A stretch of DNA of 54,341 nt, taken from CAIZLB01 sp039795875. GTDB taxonomy: Bacteria > Patescibacteriota > Minisyncoccia > Phycocordibacterales > CAIZLB01. The notes beneath the pieces are model-generated. The model saw nothing but the letters and a program-made list of their open reading frames with translations. It did no database searches and was not told the origin of the DNA. This document shows, piece by piece, positions 31,883 through 39,079 of the stretch; within the stretch, counting starts at the first letter, position 1; each line of letters begins with the position of its first letter. The position numbers and the translations under genes are program-made. The stretch is taken from NCBI GenBank assembly GCA_039795875.1, contig JBDKKY010000002.1:1-54341 (forward strand), read 5' to 3'.

Positions 31883-34606
31883 ATGAAGAAAACATTAATC
31901 TCGTGCTTATTTTTATATACATTATTCGTAACAAGCTCTACAGTTAGTGCCGCTGTATACTATCCGAAAAGCGTCTCCTTGGCCGCTGAGAACTCGACCT
32001 ACGATGGTGGAGTTCTGGAAGTGGTACAGATTTCTCTCAAAGATAAAGAAGTTCAGGTACGGCCTGAGAAAATGAAGTATGACATCGGTGTAGCTCGTGA
32101 ACTCAAATCGGGCAACTTGGTACAGTATCAGATCATAAACACTAACACTACCAACTATGCCAGTCTCCAGAATAATAAGTTTCTATATCAAGTACAAATT
32201 CCCAATATTTTTGATCAAAAAAATGATACCTACGTTGTCTATATAAAGTCATATCCTGAACAGAATCCAGACGCTGAAGATTTTTTGGTTAGCAAGTCTT
32301 TCACTATCAAAGCTACTACAAAACCAACTGTTCTTTTGGAAGAGGCAACTATTTTGACAAATACCGGAGAGGCATTTGGTCTACAAGTCGGCCCCACTCT
32401 CTATAAGAATGCTAAGAAAGCCTCAAATGCCACTTCAGCTGAATTGGTTTTATCTTTGAATGCCAATAAGATCACCGATGTTCAAGGGACTTTGTCATTT
32501 ACAAAATTACGCTCAAATGCGTTTTTATATAGCCAAGATGTAAAATTTACAGCACTAGCCCGGGGGAATGTTCAAACTATTGCATTGCCAACGTTTGATT
32601 ATGCACCAGGTGTGTATCTAGGAGAGTTGCATTTAACAGCGGCTGATGGAGTACAGCTTCCGGAAAAGATTGATTTTCAATATATTATAGACGGACCGAT
32701 AGTTACGATGGGGCAAGTCCAGTTTATTGAAAATTCTGGACCGATAACAGAATTTGAAATTCCTGTTTTTGGAAAACCGCATGATATATATACCAATGGT
32801 GATGTGACGACTTCTGCCAGTTCAACGCCGGAAGTATACAGCACCACTTTCACGTTTTATGATAAAAACGGAAATGTTCTTGGTCAACTTGTTACAGAGT
32901 TAGATTACAACAAAACCTCAAGACAGAAACTACTCGTAGAAAATCTAGATTGGAAAAGAGTCTCAAAAATGCATGTAGGAGTTGTTGATGCGGCTGGGGG
33001 AGTTATATATTCTACAGACCAGGATGTCTTTGTTCCGTTACCTAAAAAAGACATAGTCAATCTGTTCTATGCCCTTATTATCATCTGCCTAGGTATCGCT
33101 TGGTATGGACTGTCTCGTCGAAAATCAATCTTGGTTTGGACTGTTATTCTGGCTCTTATCTGTGCAGCAGGATATGCATTCGCCTCTTGGACTCCCACAG
33201 GAGCAGATGGTGAACCGATAAACTTTGGAGCTGGTGATGATCAAATATTTTTAACATTCAATCAAGATTTTCCAAATCAACCAGTCAGCTGTAGTGAAGA
33301 CACGGATGTCTTTCTAAAAATGGTATTTCTTGAATGCCAGAACCGGGTTAGAGACGCGGCCGCTTTTGGTATTTCACGTATTAGTATGGAAGATGCACGA
33401 GCTCACTCGGCCACTATGAACTATACTATTGCCACAAGTACATGTGCGACACAGGTGTCACCTCAGTTGATTGCCTTTATGCTACGACGCTTCCATAGAG
33501 AGTATGTGTGTGGCGCAGGAGGTCATGATCAGTTCTTATATACAACTGATTTTATGAAAATTGCTTCTGTACGTGGTCCGGTTGCTCCAAATTCAAAATT
33601 GTATATATCTATCAAAGGAACCAAGAACTTGCGTACTGAATATGCCTTACCACTTGCAACCAGCAATTGTGATAGATGTTCAAATGTAGAAGGTGAGCAA
33701 CTTGTTCGAAATTTTACAAAGTACGGTCGTGATTATTTCCACTCATCGGCAGATGGTAAATTGTATTTTGCCCCATCCACGGCTTTAGGTGCTTCTATAT
33801 GTAACGTCGACATGTGCGCAGATACAGAGGTTTTGGAAAATGAAATCCCAGATGATAAAGAATGGAATCTCAGTGCCACTGACGAATTTACCAAATACTC
33901 ATGTCAGCAAAGAGAAAATACGGCTTGTTCGTGTTCGGGTCGTGATCGAACATGTACAGAAAATGGCGTCACTAACACTACTACAAACGCTCCGCAGTGT
34001 GCGTTACAAGCGTACTGTGCAGTTTCCAAATCTAATGATCAATCAAGTGCGACGTTTAGCTTCTCAGTTTTGAATGGATTGGGTGCCATAAGTTACAGCA
34101 GCGGAGCACAAACAGAGACGGTCCCACTTTCGGTCGGCGAAACTGTCACCCGAAGCATAACGGCCACAGACGCCTTTGATGGACAGACGTCAACGGCCAG
34201 CTGTTCAGCTGCAAACACAGGCACTACTGCTACAAGCGGGAATCCAACAGTAGGAGACCCTGATAACACCTGTGTTCCAGGCATCGACAGATGTCCGTGT
34301 ATACTAGGAGATAATTGTCCCGGAGATCCAAACGGAGTACAACCAAAAATAGTTACATTTACCGGAACCAAGATTGTTGATCGAGGACGAGCCTGTGAAT
34401 TTGTGTGGAGTACTCAATATTTTGATTCATGTACTATGAATGGCCAGTCGGTAACCGCAAGTGACCGAGAGAGCGTCAATACCTCAAATGGCAACAATGT
34501 TGTACGGAGGCTGTTATGTGTGTATGGGGGAAATGGAGGATCAACGCCGATCACTGAGGCAAAAACAGTTACTTGTTTGGTGCGACCTACAGTCGTAGAA
34601 CAATAA
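31883..34606 (+). CDS. Giant surface protein 2, paralogue of surface protein 1
   Basis: 907 residues. Signal peptide LISCLFLYTLFVTSSTVSA, beta-rich exported part to about 385, membrane helix LFYALIIICLGIAWYGLS with RRK, then a second hydrophobic segment VWTVILALICAAGYAFAS that may act as an internal signal. The Cys-rich second half follows (NVDMCADTEVLENEIP, ACSCSGRDRTCTENG, and a final lg-like unit ending CLVRPTVVEQ). The same order of modules is seen in the gene at 26435, so the two arose by duplication with loss or gain of the PKD-like region. No LPxTG-type sorting signal is visible at the C-terminus. Many Cys pairs make disulfide formation by the window's thioredoxin-like proteins plausible. 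Confidence 0.8.
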   Translation: MKKTLISCLFLYTLFVTSSTVSAAVYYPKSVSLAAENSTYDGGVLEVVQISLKDKEVQVRPEKMKYDIGVARELKSGNLVQYQIINTNTTNYASLQNNKFLYQVQIPNIFDQKNDTYVVYIKSYPEQNPDAEDFLVSKSFTIKATTKPTVLLEEATILTNTGEAFGLQVGPTLYKNAKKASNATSAELVLSLNANKITDVQGTLSFTKLRSNAFLYSQDVKFTALARGNVQTIALPTFDYAPGVYLGELHLTAADGVQLPEKIDFQYIIDGPIVTMGQVQFIENSGPITEFEIPVFGKPHDIYTNGDVTTSASSTPEVYSTTFTFYDKNGNVLGQLVTELDYNKTSRQKLLVENLDWKRVSKMHVGVVDAAGGVIYSTDQDVFVPLPKKDIVNLFYALIIICLGIAWYGLSRRKSILVWTVILALICAAGYAFASWTPTGADGEPINFGAGDDQIFLTFNQDFPNQPVSCSEDTDVFLKMVFLECQNRVRDAAAFGISRISMEDARAHSATMNYTIATSTCATQVSPQLIAFMLRRFHREYVCGAGGHDQFLYTTDFMKIASVRGPVAPNSKLYISIKGTKNLRTEYALPLATSNCDRCSNVEGEQLVRNFTKYGRDYFHSSADGKLYFAPSTALGASICNVDMCADTEVLENEIPDDKEWNLSATDEFTKYSCQQRENTACSCSGRDRTCTENGVTNTTTNAPQCALQAYCAVSKSNDQSSATFSFSVLNGLGAISYSSGAQTETVPLSVGETVTRSITATDAFDGQTSTASCSAANTGTTATSGNPTVGDPDNTCVPGIDRCPCILGDNCPGDPNGVQPKIVTFTGTKIVDRGRACEFVWSTQYFDSCTMNGQSVTASDRESVNTSNGNNVVRRLLCVYGGNGGSTPITEAKTVTCLVRPTVVEQ

Positions 34607-34617
34607 TAAACAGAAAT

Positions 34618-34659
34618 TGATATAATTGTAAGGACATGGCCGCCTCTACTACTTGTTAA
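34618..34659 (+). other. Orphan leaderless promoter with a 7-codon mini-ORF
   Basis: TGA-TATAAT (34618-34626) stands 9 nt before ATG 34636, which opens a frame of only seven codons (M-A-A-S-T-T-C) ending at TAA 34659. The promoter has the quality of those before real genes. It may be the remnant of a gene broken where the GC-rich unit at 34.7-36.0 kb sits, or a tiny peptide/leader. Confidence 0.4.
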
Positions 34660-34688
34660 AATCTCTTTGTGGATAACTTGGGCTTGAC

Positions 34689-34716
34689 TTGACACAAAAT
34701 CCATATGTCGTATAAT
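34689..34716 (+). promoter_or_regulatory. Consensus sigma-70 promoter of the GC-rich gene at 34783
   Basis: Perfect TTGACA (34689-34694), 16-nt spacer, perfect TATAAT (34711-34716), the same spacing as the promoter at 265-292. Expected start near 34723 gives a leader of about 60 nt containing AGGAG (34763-34767). Confidence 0.85.
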
Positions 34717-34782
34717 GTATTGTAGGCATACCCCTGTACCTTGATATCGTTTCAAGCGTATTAGGAGTTGCATCTACACCCT

Positions 34783-35922
34783 ATGAACACCACCACACAG
34801 GCCAGAGTGATCTGGCTGGTTTGCCTTCTGGCGTCGCTCTTCGGAGTTGCACAGAAGGGTATGGGAGACCCGACCAATGCCGTTGAGGCAGTAGTCGTGG
34901 CCGAACGTCTGAGCCTCGAGAGGCCAGACCCCCGCAAGCCATTCACCTCGTGGATGGCTCCAACAGGAGAGGAGGCCTCACAGCCAAGTCTCTACCTCAC
35001 TGAGCCCAAAGCTCAGATCAACAACCCTAACACGCGGTTCTATATTTCAGTGCTGATCCGGTTTCGCATCAAAGCGACAGGGGAATGGGTAGCTATCAAG
35101 CAGCCCAATCCAACGAACCTCTCGTTTAGTTTCAATGGCCGAAAGTATCGTGAAGGTTATGCGCCCGCTTCGGTGGGCGGCGCCTTCAACATACTCGCGA
35201 CCAACTCGGTCTATACCGATGTGGCTACTCCAGACCCGAACCCGACAACGGGGAAGGCTTGGATCTATGGCGTCCGAAATGGCGCCATTGTCACAACGGC
35301 TGGGACGAAAGTCTCGTTGACTGAAGCGGACGGAGCGGTACGCCGCAATCCAGGAGAAGGCGATTTCCTGGTAAACCCAAATGTCGGTCTGGAGATCGAC
35401 GAATTCTGGGTGGTAGGGGCTGAACAGAAGCTGTCAACAGGATTTGTGAACGCTGCTAACAACACGTTCGCCTTCTGGCAGTCGTTCAATATCCCCTTTG
35501 ATATGGTGATCGAGGTCACGAATTCGGTTGCCGTTGATGCGGCACTGAACACCCAAAACGGCTGTCGGTACTTTCCCGACTACGGAGCTTTCCGTTTTCC
35601 CACGATATACTGTGGGACACAGGATGGACCAGTCCGCCCTGTGCTCGAGCTTGCAACCGACTTGCGCCGCCTGACTCTCCGACATGGAAAGTTTGGTGAT
35701 TGGATCGTCCAAGGCTCTGGAGACATGGCCTCGGGGTGGTTCAACCTCCCCGGCTACAAGTTCCAGGCTCCACCGGACTTCTTCCTTGAAGATCGTCGAG
35801 ATATGACCATCGAGCTCCCCGCTCCTGGTCAGATCACGACACCTCCGCCAACGAGGATGTATTTTAGGGCATACTCGCCGAAACCCTACACACCGCCGTA
35901 TGTGCTGAGTTCACCTCCCTGA
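34783..35922 (+). CDS. Exported hypothetical protein, GC-rich, foreign-looking
   Basis: 379 residues from ATG 34783 (MNTTTQARVIWLVCLLASLF). An AGGAG lies 15 nt upstream, a rare Shine-Dalgarno-like signal in this window; a TTG at 34768 directly abuts it and is less likely. Signal peptide VIWLVCLLASLFGVAQ, then a beta-rich exported protein. The C-terminal part (DWIVQGSGDMASGWFNL ... TRMYFRAYS) recalls the repeat that ends many Verrucomicrobia/Planctomycetes secreted proteins (vq.S.dl..Wt.l ... ffRa). Codon use is GC-rich and unlike both neighbours. It has its own consensus promoter and terminator. Function unknown. Confidence 0.7.
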   Translation: MNTTTQARVIWLVCLLASLFGVAQKGMGDPTNAVEAVVVAERLSLERPDPRKPFTSWMAPTGEEASQPSLYLTEPKAQINNPNTRFYISVLIRFRIKATGEWVAIKQPNPTNLSFSFNGRKYREGYAPASVGGAFNILATNSVYTDVATPDPNPTTGKAWIYGVRNGAIVTTAGTKVSLTEADGAVRRNPGEGDFLVNPNVGLEIDEFWVVGAEQKLSTGFVNAANNTFAFWQSFNIPFDMVIEVTNSVAVDAALNTQNGCRYFPDYGAFRFPTIYCGTQDGPVRPVLELATDLRRLTLRHGKFGDWIVQGSGDMASGWFNLPGYKFQAPPDFFLEDRRDMTIELPAPGQITTPPPTRMYFRAYSPKPYTPPYVLSSPP

Positions 35923-35971
35923 CGTCTGAACCGCGTCAACCGATGGCCCAAAAATAAGCCCATCAAAAATT

Positions 35972-36015
35972 CACCCCGCCCGCTTCTGGCAACAGAAGTG
36001 AGCGGTGTTTTTTTT
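35972..36015 (+). terminator. Terminator of the GC-rich gene at 34783
   Basis: CTTCTG-gcaa-CAGAAG with outer GC-rich pairing (CACC.../...GGTG, imperfect) followed by eight Ts. Confidence 0.8.
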
Positions 36016-36036
36016 GCTTTGTTTTGCCAAATGTAA

Positions 36037-36056
36037 AAACCGCCTTTCGGCGGTTT
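36037..36056 (-). terminator. Terminator of the CARDB surface protein gene
   Basis: Minus strand AAACCGCC-gaaa-GGCGGTTT, 8-bp perfect stem with a GNRA tetraloop, followed by TT, just after the stop at 36068. Confidence 0.8.
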
Positions 36057-36067
36057 CAACTCGTTTC

Positions 36068-37429
36068 TTAGTTTATATAAACGTTAATTGTTTTTGAGTT
36101 ATCATTTTCATCAACTTCACTAACATTGTTGCCAGCATCGGCCGTCATCGTCATTGTTTGATTTCCTCGAATGAGATTATCAACTTCGAAGTACACATAG
36201 GTTTCTCCTCCTAATTGGAGAGGTGATTGATAGGCTGAGTTCAATTCTCGATAGCCTGTTCCTTGATTATTCATTGCCAATCGTACAGACCATGAGTTAT
36301 TAAAGTATCCACCAGTATTTCGAACTAGCGCTCGTACAGCGACTCGTTCACCGTAAGGGATGGTTGTTGTTTGGTAAAAACTACCGTTGATCATTCTACC
36401 TGTCTCAATAGTTGAGATCATCAAGTTTGGGGTACCAGATTGTCCATTGTTCCAGCCATTGTCTGTGTTACATGTGTAGTAACCGTATGAGGCACTGTAA
36501 CACTGGTTGCTGTTGTTATAACCATTGTTGTAATTATTGTAGCCATTGTTTGCGCAGTAATAATATCCATTTTGCCAGTAACAGCTGTTATTATTATTTA
36601 TAGGATATTGATAAATTGGTTGATAAACTTGAACATTTGGCAATCGTACTGTCAGCACGTTGTCATTCTCATTTGACTCATTAATCTGGTTTTCTGGATC
36701 AGCGTAGATGTAGACTGTTGGATTTCCTTGTGACATGTCTATACCAGTAAATCGAGCCTCAGCAGTATATGAGCTTTGTCCCGGAATAGTTGAGAGATTG
36801 TTTAGTATTTTTGTGCGGTCATTGTATTCAGCTGCAGGCATAACTACTCGCATTGTCCATGGACCGGTTGCACCACCTTCTTCGTTTAGGATTTTAAATC
36901 GCACAGAGACTGTGTCAGATGAATTAAATGAATTTGTCACAACATACTGGCCGTTTGAATTGATAATACCAATAGATGTCAAAACCAGTTTTAGGTTTTT
37001 TGTGGTAGCAACTGGAGCAGGGTAATAGTATCTAGTGTATGTAGGATATACGTATTTTGTTGTGGTTTGAGTTGGAGTCGGGTTCGTTTGATATGTTGGA
37101 TAAGTAGGTTGAGTAGGTTGGTTGATCTGTGTGGGAGTTGGTGTGGCTGTTGTAGTTGTAGGTGTCGGGTTTACAGGCACAGGATTAACCGGAGTAGGTT
37201 GAATAACCACACCGTTTAAGCCGTCGGCGGTTGTTGGAGTGGGTTGTTGTACTACTACAGTAGTTGTAGCAGGTTTATCATCGTTCAATTCACCAAGAGA
37301 AACAGTGGCTGAAGCTAGGTTGTTGATGGCTTTAGGGATCAATTTGAAGATTTTGATACTCAAAAATACCAAAAGCCCAATAAGGATTGCGATAAGGCCA
37401 AAACGTAGGATGTTTCGTAATATATTCAT
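36068..37429 (-). CDS. Membrane-anchored CARDB-domain surface protein
   Basis: 453 residues. N-terminal membrane helix FGLIAILIGLLVFLSIKIF, a Thr/Pro-rich stalk (about 75-135; TPTTTTATPTPTQINQPTQP), a first CARDB-type domain (VTNSFNSSDTVSVRFKILN ... NESNENDNVLTVRLP), an Asn/Tyr/Cys-rich linker (YNNYNNGYNNSNQCY), and a second CARDB domain ending DENDNSKTINVYIN. CARDB domains are adhesion modules on cell surfaces. It is divergent from the sortase gene, but no sorting motif is visible and anchoring is N-terminal. -10 TATAGT is 9 nt before the ATG. Confidence 0.85.
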   Translation of the reverse strand: MNILRNILRFGLIAILIGLLVFLSIKIFKLIPKAINNLASATVSLGELNDDKPATTTVVVQQPTPTTADGLNGVVIQPTPVNPVPVNPTPTTTTATPTPTQINQPTQPTYPTYQTNPTPTQTTTKYVYPTYTRYYYPAPVATTKNLKLVLTSIGIINSNGQYVVTNSFNSSDTVSVRFKILNEEGGATGPWTMRVVMPAAEYNDRTKILNNLSTIPGQSSYTAEARFTGIDMSQGNPTVYIYADPENQINESNENDNVLTVRLPNVQVYQPIYQYPINNNNSCYWQNGYYYCANNGYNNYNNGYNNSNQCYSASYGYYTCNTDNGWNNGQSGTPNLMISTIETGRMINGSFYQTTTIPYGERVAVRALVRNTGGYFNNSWSVRLAMNNQGTGYRELNSAYQSPLQLGGETYVYFEVDNLIRGNQTMTMTADAGNNVSEVDENDNSKTINVYIN

Positions 37430-37438
37430 AGTGCCTAT

Positions 37439-37444
37439 ACTATA
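37439..37444 (-). promoter_or_regulatory. -10 box of the CARDB gene
   Basis: Minus strand TATAGT, 9 nt before the ATG at 37429. Confidence 0.5.
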
Positions 37445-37496
37445 TATCTTTTTGGGCGTTTTGTCAACAGGGTGGGAAAGGGCAAAATAGTGTATA

Positions 37497-37502
37497 TATA
37501 AT
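37497..37502 (+). promoter_or_regulatory. -10 box of the sortase gene (leaderless)
   Basis: TATAAT, 7 nt before ATG 37510. Confidence 0.6.
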
Positions 37503-37509
37503 AGGTATT

Positions 37510-38193
37510 ATGGCCTTAGAAGTCTTCAGTGAAAGCGAGAAAAAATTCCTTAAAAAGCTCACAATTGTGGGTCTAATCGTGGTATGTGCCGTGGCACTAC
37601 TTTCAGGTCTGGCTCAGGTTATAAACGTCTATCAAACTGAAGGATCAACAGGTCTTCGCCGGTTGGTGGCCCAAGGTGACACTGAAAACACTGGCCAAAA
37701 AGTGGTTGAATTCAATCAGAGTGTAGAAAAAACAGTTGGGGTACAGACCAATGTCGGCGAATTGCCCTTGTATATAGAAGTTCCTTCACTCGATATTCAG
37801 TCCGAGGTTGAGGCGCCTACAACGATGACAGTTTCGGTTTTGGATGCCGCACTTAACCGTGGTCCAGTGTACTATCAAGGCTCAGGTTCCCCTGGCGATC
37901 GCAATATGTTGATTTTCGGACATAGTACCGGTTTTAGTATTGTGCACAATAAAGCCTATAAAGTTTTTAATGAAATCAAAAATGCTAAAACCGGAGCCTT
38001 GGTTTATATACGGACCTCAAGTGGTGTGCACACCTATAGAACTATCAATGTAAAGAAAGTAAGTAAATACAATGCTTGGATTCAATTTAACAGTGCTAAG
38101 CCACTACTAACTTTGGCCACCTGTGATAGTTTTGGCAAGGCATCTGACAGATGGGTGTTAGAGGCTGAATATATCGGTTTTGAAAAGAGATAA
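37510..38193 (+). CDS. Sortase (class D/E-like transpeptidase)
   Basis: 227 residues. N-terminal membrane helix (LTIVGLIVVCAVALLSGLAQV), then the sortase barrel: LPLYIEVPSLDIQSEV, ALNRGPVYYQGSGSPGDRNM, the catalytic His in LIFGHSTG, TLATCDSFG with the catalytic Cys, and Arg in ASDRWVLEAEY. All three catalytic residues are present. Sortases attach proteins to surface polymers or build pili. No substrate with an LPxTG-like tail was recognised in this window. Confidence 0.92.
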   Translation: MALEVFSESEKKFLKKLTIVGLIVVCAVALLSGLAQVINVYQTEGSTGLRRLVAQGDTENTGQKVVEFNQSVEKTVGVQTNVGELPLYIEVPSLDIQSEVEAPTTMTVSVLDAALNRGPVYYQGSGSPGDRNMLIFGHSTGFSIVHNKAYKVFNEIKNAKTGALVYIRTSSGVHTYRTINVKKVSKYNAWIQFNSAKPLLTLATCDSFGKASDRWVLEAEYIGFEKR

Positions 38194-38218
38194 TCACCTT
38201 GCGGCGGTCGTATCCTTA

Positions 38219-38227
38219 TGCTATAGT
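38219..38227 (+). promoter_or_regulatory. Extended -10 of rpsP (leaderless)
   Basis: TGC-TATAGT, 7 nt before ATG 38235. It decides the start over the in-frame ATG at 38199, which lies upstream of the promoter. Confidence 0.7.
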
Positions 38228-38234
38228 AGGCCCT

Positions 38235-38540
38235 ATGTTAAACATAAGACTACAACGAGTTGGACGAAAGAATGACCCATCATATCGATTGGTTGTCATC
38301 AATTCAAAATATGCCGCAAAAAGTGGTAAGGCTATTGAGATTCTTGGATCTGTTGATTTTCGAAAGAAAGTTATCGTAAGTGAGACTATCAAGACAGACA
38401 AGATCAAGGACTACATGAGTAAAGGTGCTAAACCCTCTGACACTGTGCATAACTTATTTGTCGATCTAGGAATCGTAAAAGGAAAGAAAATAAACGTACT
38501 ATCACGAAAGTCCCCAATCAAGAAAGAAGTTGCCGCGTAA
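38235..38540 (+). CDS. rpsP: Ribosomal protein bS16
   Basis: 101 residues, MLNIRLQRVGRKNDPSYRLV... followed by the conserved EILGSVDFRKK and SDTVHNLFVDLGI. The frame extends 12 codons upstream, but bS16 proteins begin with the M-L-x-I-R-L strand, and the extended -10 at 38219 fits this start. Small-subunit assembly protein. Followed by khpA, a common neighbour. Confidence 0.97.
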   Translation: MLNIRLQRVGRKNDPSYRLVVINSKYAAKSGKAIEILGSVDFRKKVIVSETIKTDKIKDYMSKGAKPSDTVHNLFVDLGIVKGKKINVLSRKSPIKKEVAA

Positions 38541-38561
38541 GGGACTTCTCAAGGACACTAT

Positions 38562-38602
38562 TAAAAATGCATGAACTCAGATCTGGGGCCATGCATTTTA
38601 AT
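38562..38602 (+). terminator. Strong hairpin between rpsP and khpA
   Basis: AAAATGCATG (10 bp) pairs perfectly with CATGCATTTT around a 16-nt loop, flanked by TTA/TAA. There is no long U-run after it, so it could be an attenuator, a processing site or a weak bidirectional terminator. Confidence 0.5.
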
Positions 38603-38685
38603 ATCGTGGTCATTTGCTTAAAAAATGAAAGTTGCTTACAATAATACTATTATTAGTTTAATCAGTAATCAATACGAATAAATAT

Positions 38686-38940
38686 ATGTCATCAGAAGCC
38701 GACGCACAATTTCTAACCTTCATTATCAAATCAATGGTGGAGAATCAGGATGCGGTAAAAGTAACTCGAACAGTCGATGAGATGGGTGTGTTATTGAATC
38801 TCGAGGTAGATAAAAATGATATGGGTAAAGTGATCGGCCGAGATGGCTCAACTGCTAAAGCGATTCGAACCCTGCTCCGAGTATTTGGTATGAAAAATAA
38901 CGCACGAGTTAACTTGAAGATTAACGAACCTGCAGAATAA
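38686..38940 (+). CDS. khpA: KH-domain RNA-binding protein KhpA
   Basis: 84 residues, one KH domain with the GxxG loop in VIGRDGSTAKAIRTLLRVFG. KhpA (YlqC family) binds RNA together with KhpB and usually follows rpsP, as here. In other bacteria it affects cell-wall synthesis and division; the mreB cluster is directly downstream. An AT-rich upstream region is present but without a clear -10. Confidence 0.93.
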   Translation: MSSEADAQFLTFIIKSMVENQDAVKVTRTVDEMGVLLNLEVDKNDMGKVIGRDGSTAKAIRTLLRVFGMKNNARVNLKINEPAE

Positions 38941-38969
38941 GTTATACACAGTATGATCCATAAGCTAGT

Positions 38970-38999
38970 TTGACACTTCATGGAGACTACATGTATACT
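38970..38999 (+). promoter_or_regulatory. Consensus promoter of a candidate tiny RNA
   Basis: TTGACA (38970-38975), 18-nt spacer, TATACT (38994-38999), ahead of a terminator only about 30 nt downstream of the expected start. Confidence 0.65.
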
Positions 39000-39004
39000 A
39001 ATTA

Positions 39005-39050
39005 AGTTCTTTGCGAACTCGAAAGTCCCCGCCGAAAGGCGGGTATTTTT
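39005..39050 (+). ncRNA. Candidate tiny RNA (about 45 nt) upstream of mreB
   Basis: Between the promoter at 38970-38999 and a terminator (CCCGCC-gaaa-GGCGGG then TATTTTT, 39028-39050) there is room only for about 45 nt, folding into AGTTC/GAACT (39005-39019) and the terminator stem. No ORF fits. It may be an sRNA, or an attenuated leader whose readthrough reaches mreB, which also has its own -10 box. Confidence 0.45.
39028..39050 (+). terminator. Intrinsic terminator before mreB
   Basis: CCCGCC-gaaa-GGCGGG, 6-bp GC stem with GNRA loop followed by TATTTTT. It ends the tiny RNA or the khpA transcript. Confidence 0.8.
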
Positions 39051-39063
39051 GTTTGTAATAATG

Positions 39064-39072
39064 TGCTATATT
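39064..39072 (+). promoter_or_regulatory. Extended -10 of mreB (leaderless)
   Basis: TGC-TATATT, 7 nt before ATG 39080. It starts 14 nt after the terminator ends. Confidence 0.7.
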
Positions 39073-39079
39073 CAGGTCA

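Noticed and set aside
36412..36603. Cys/His-rich plus-strand ORF antisense to the CARDB gene
   Set aside because: It is the complement of the Asn/Tyr-rich linker (repeated AAT/TAT codons), a compositional shadow.
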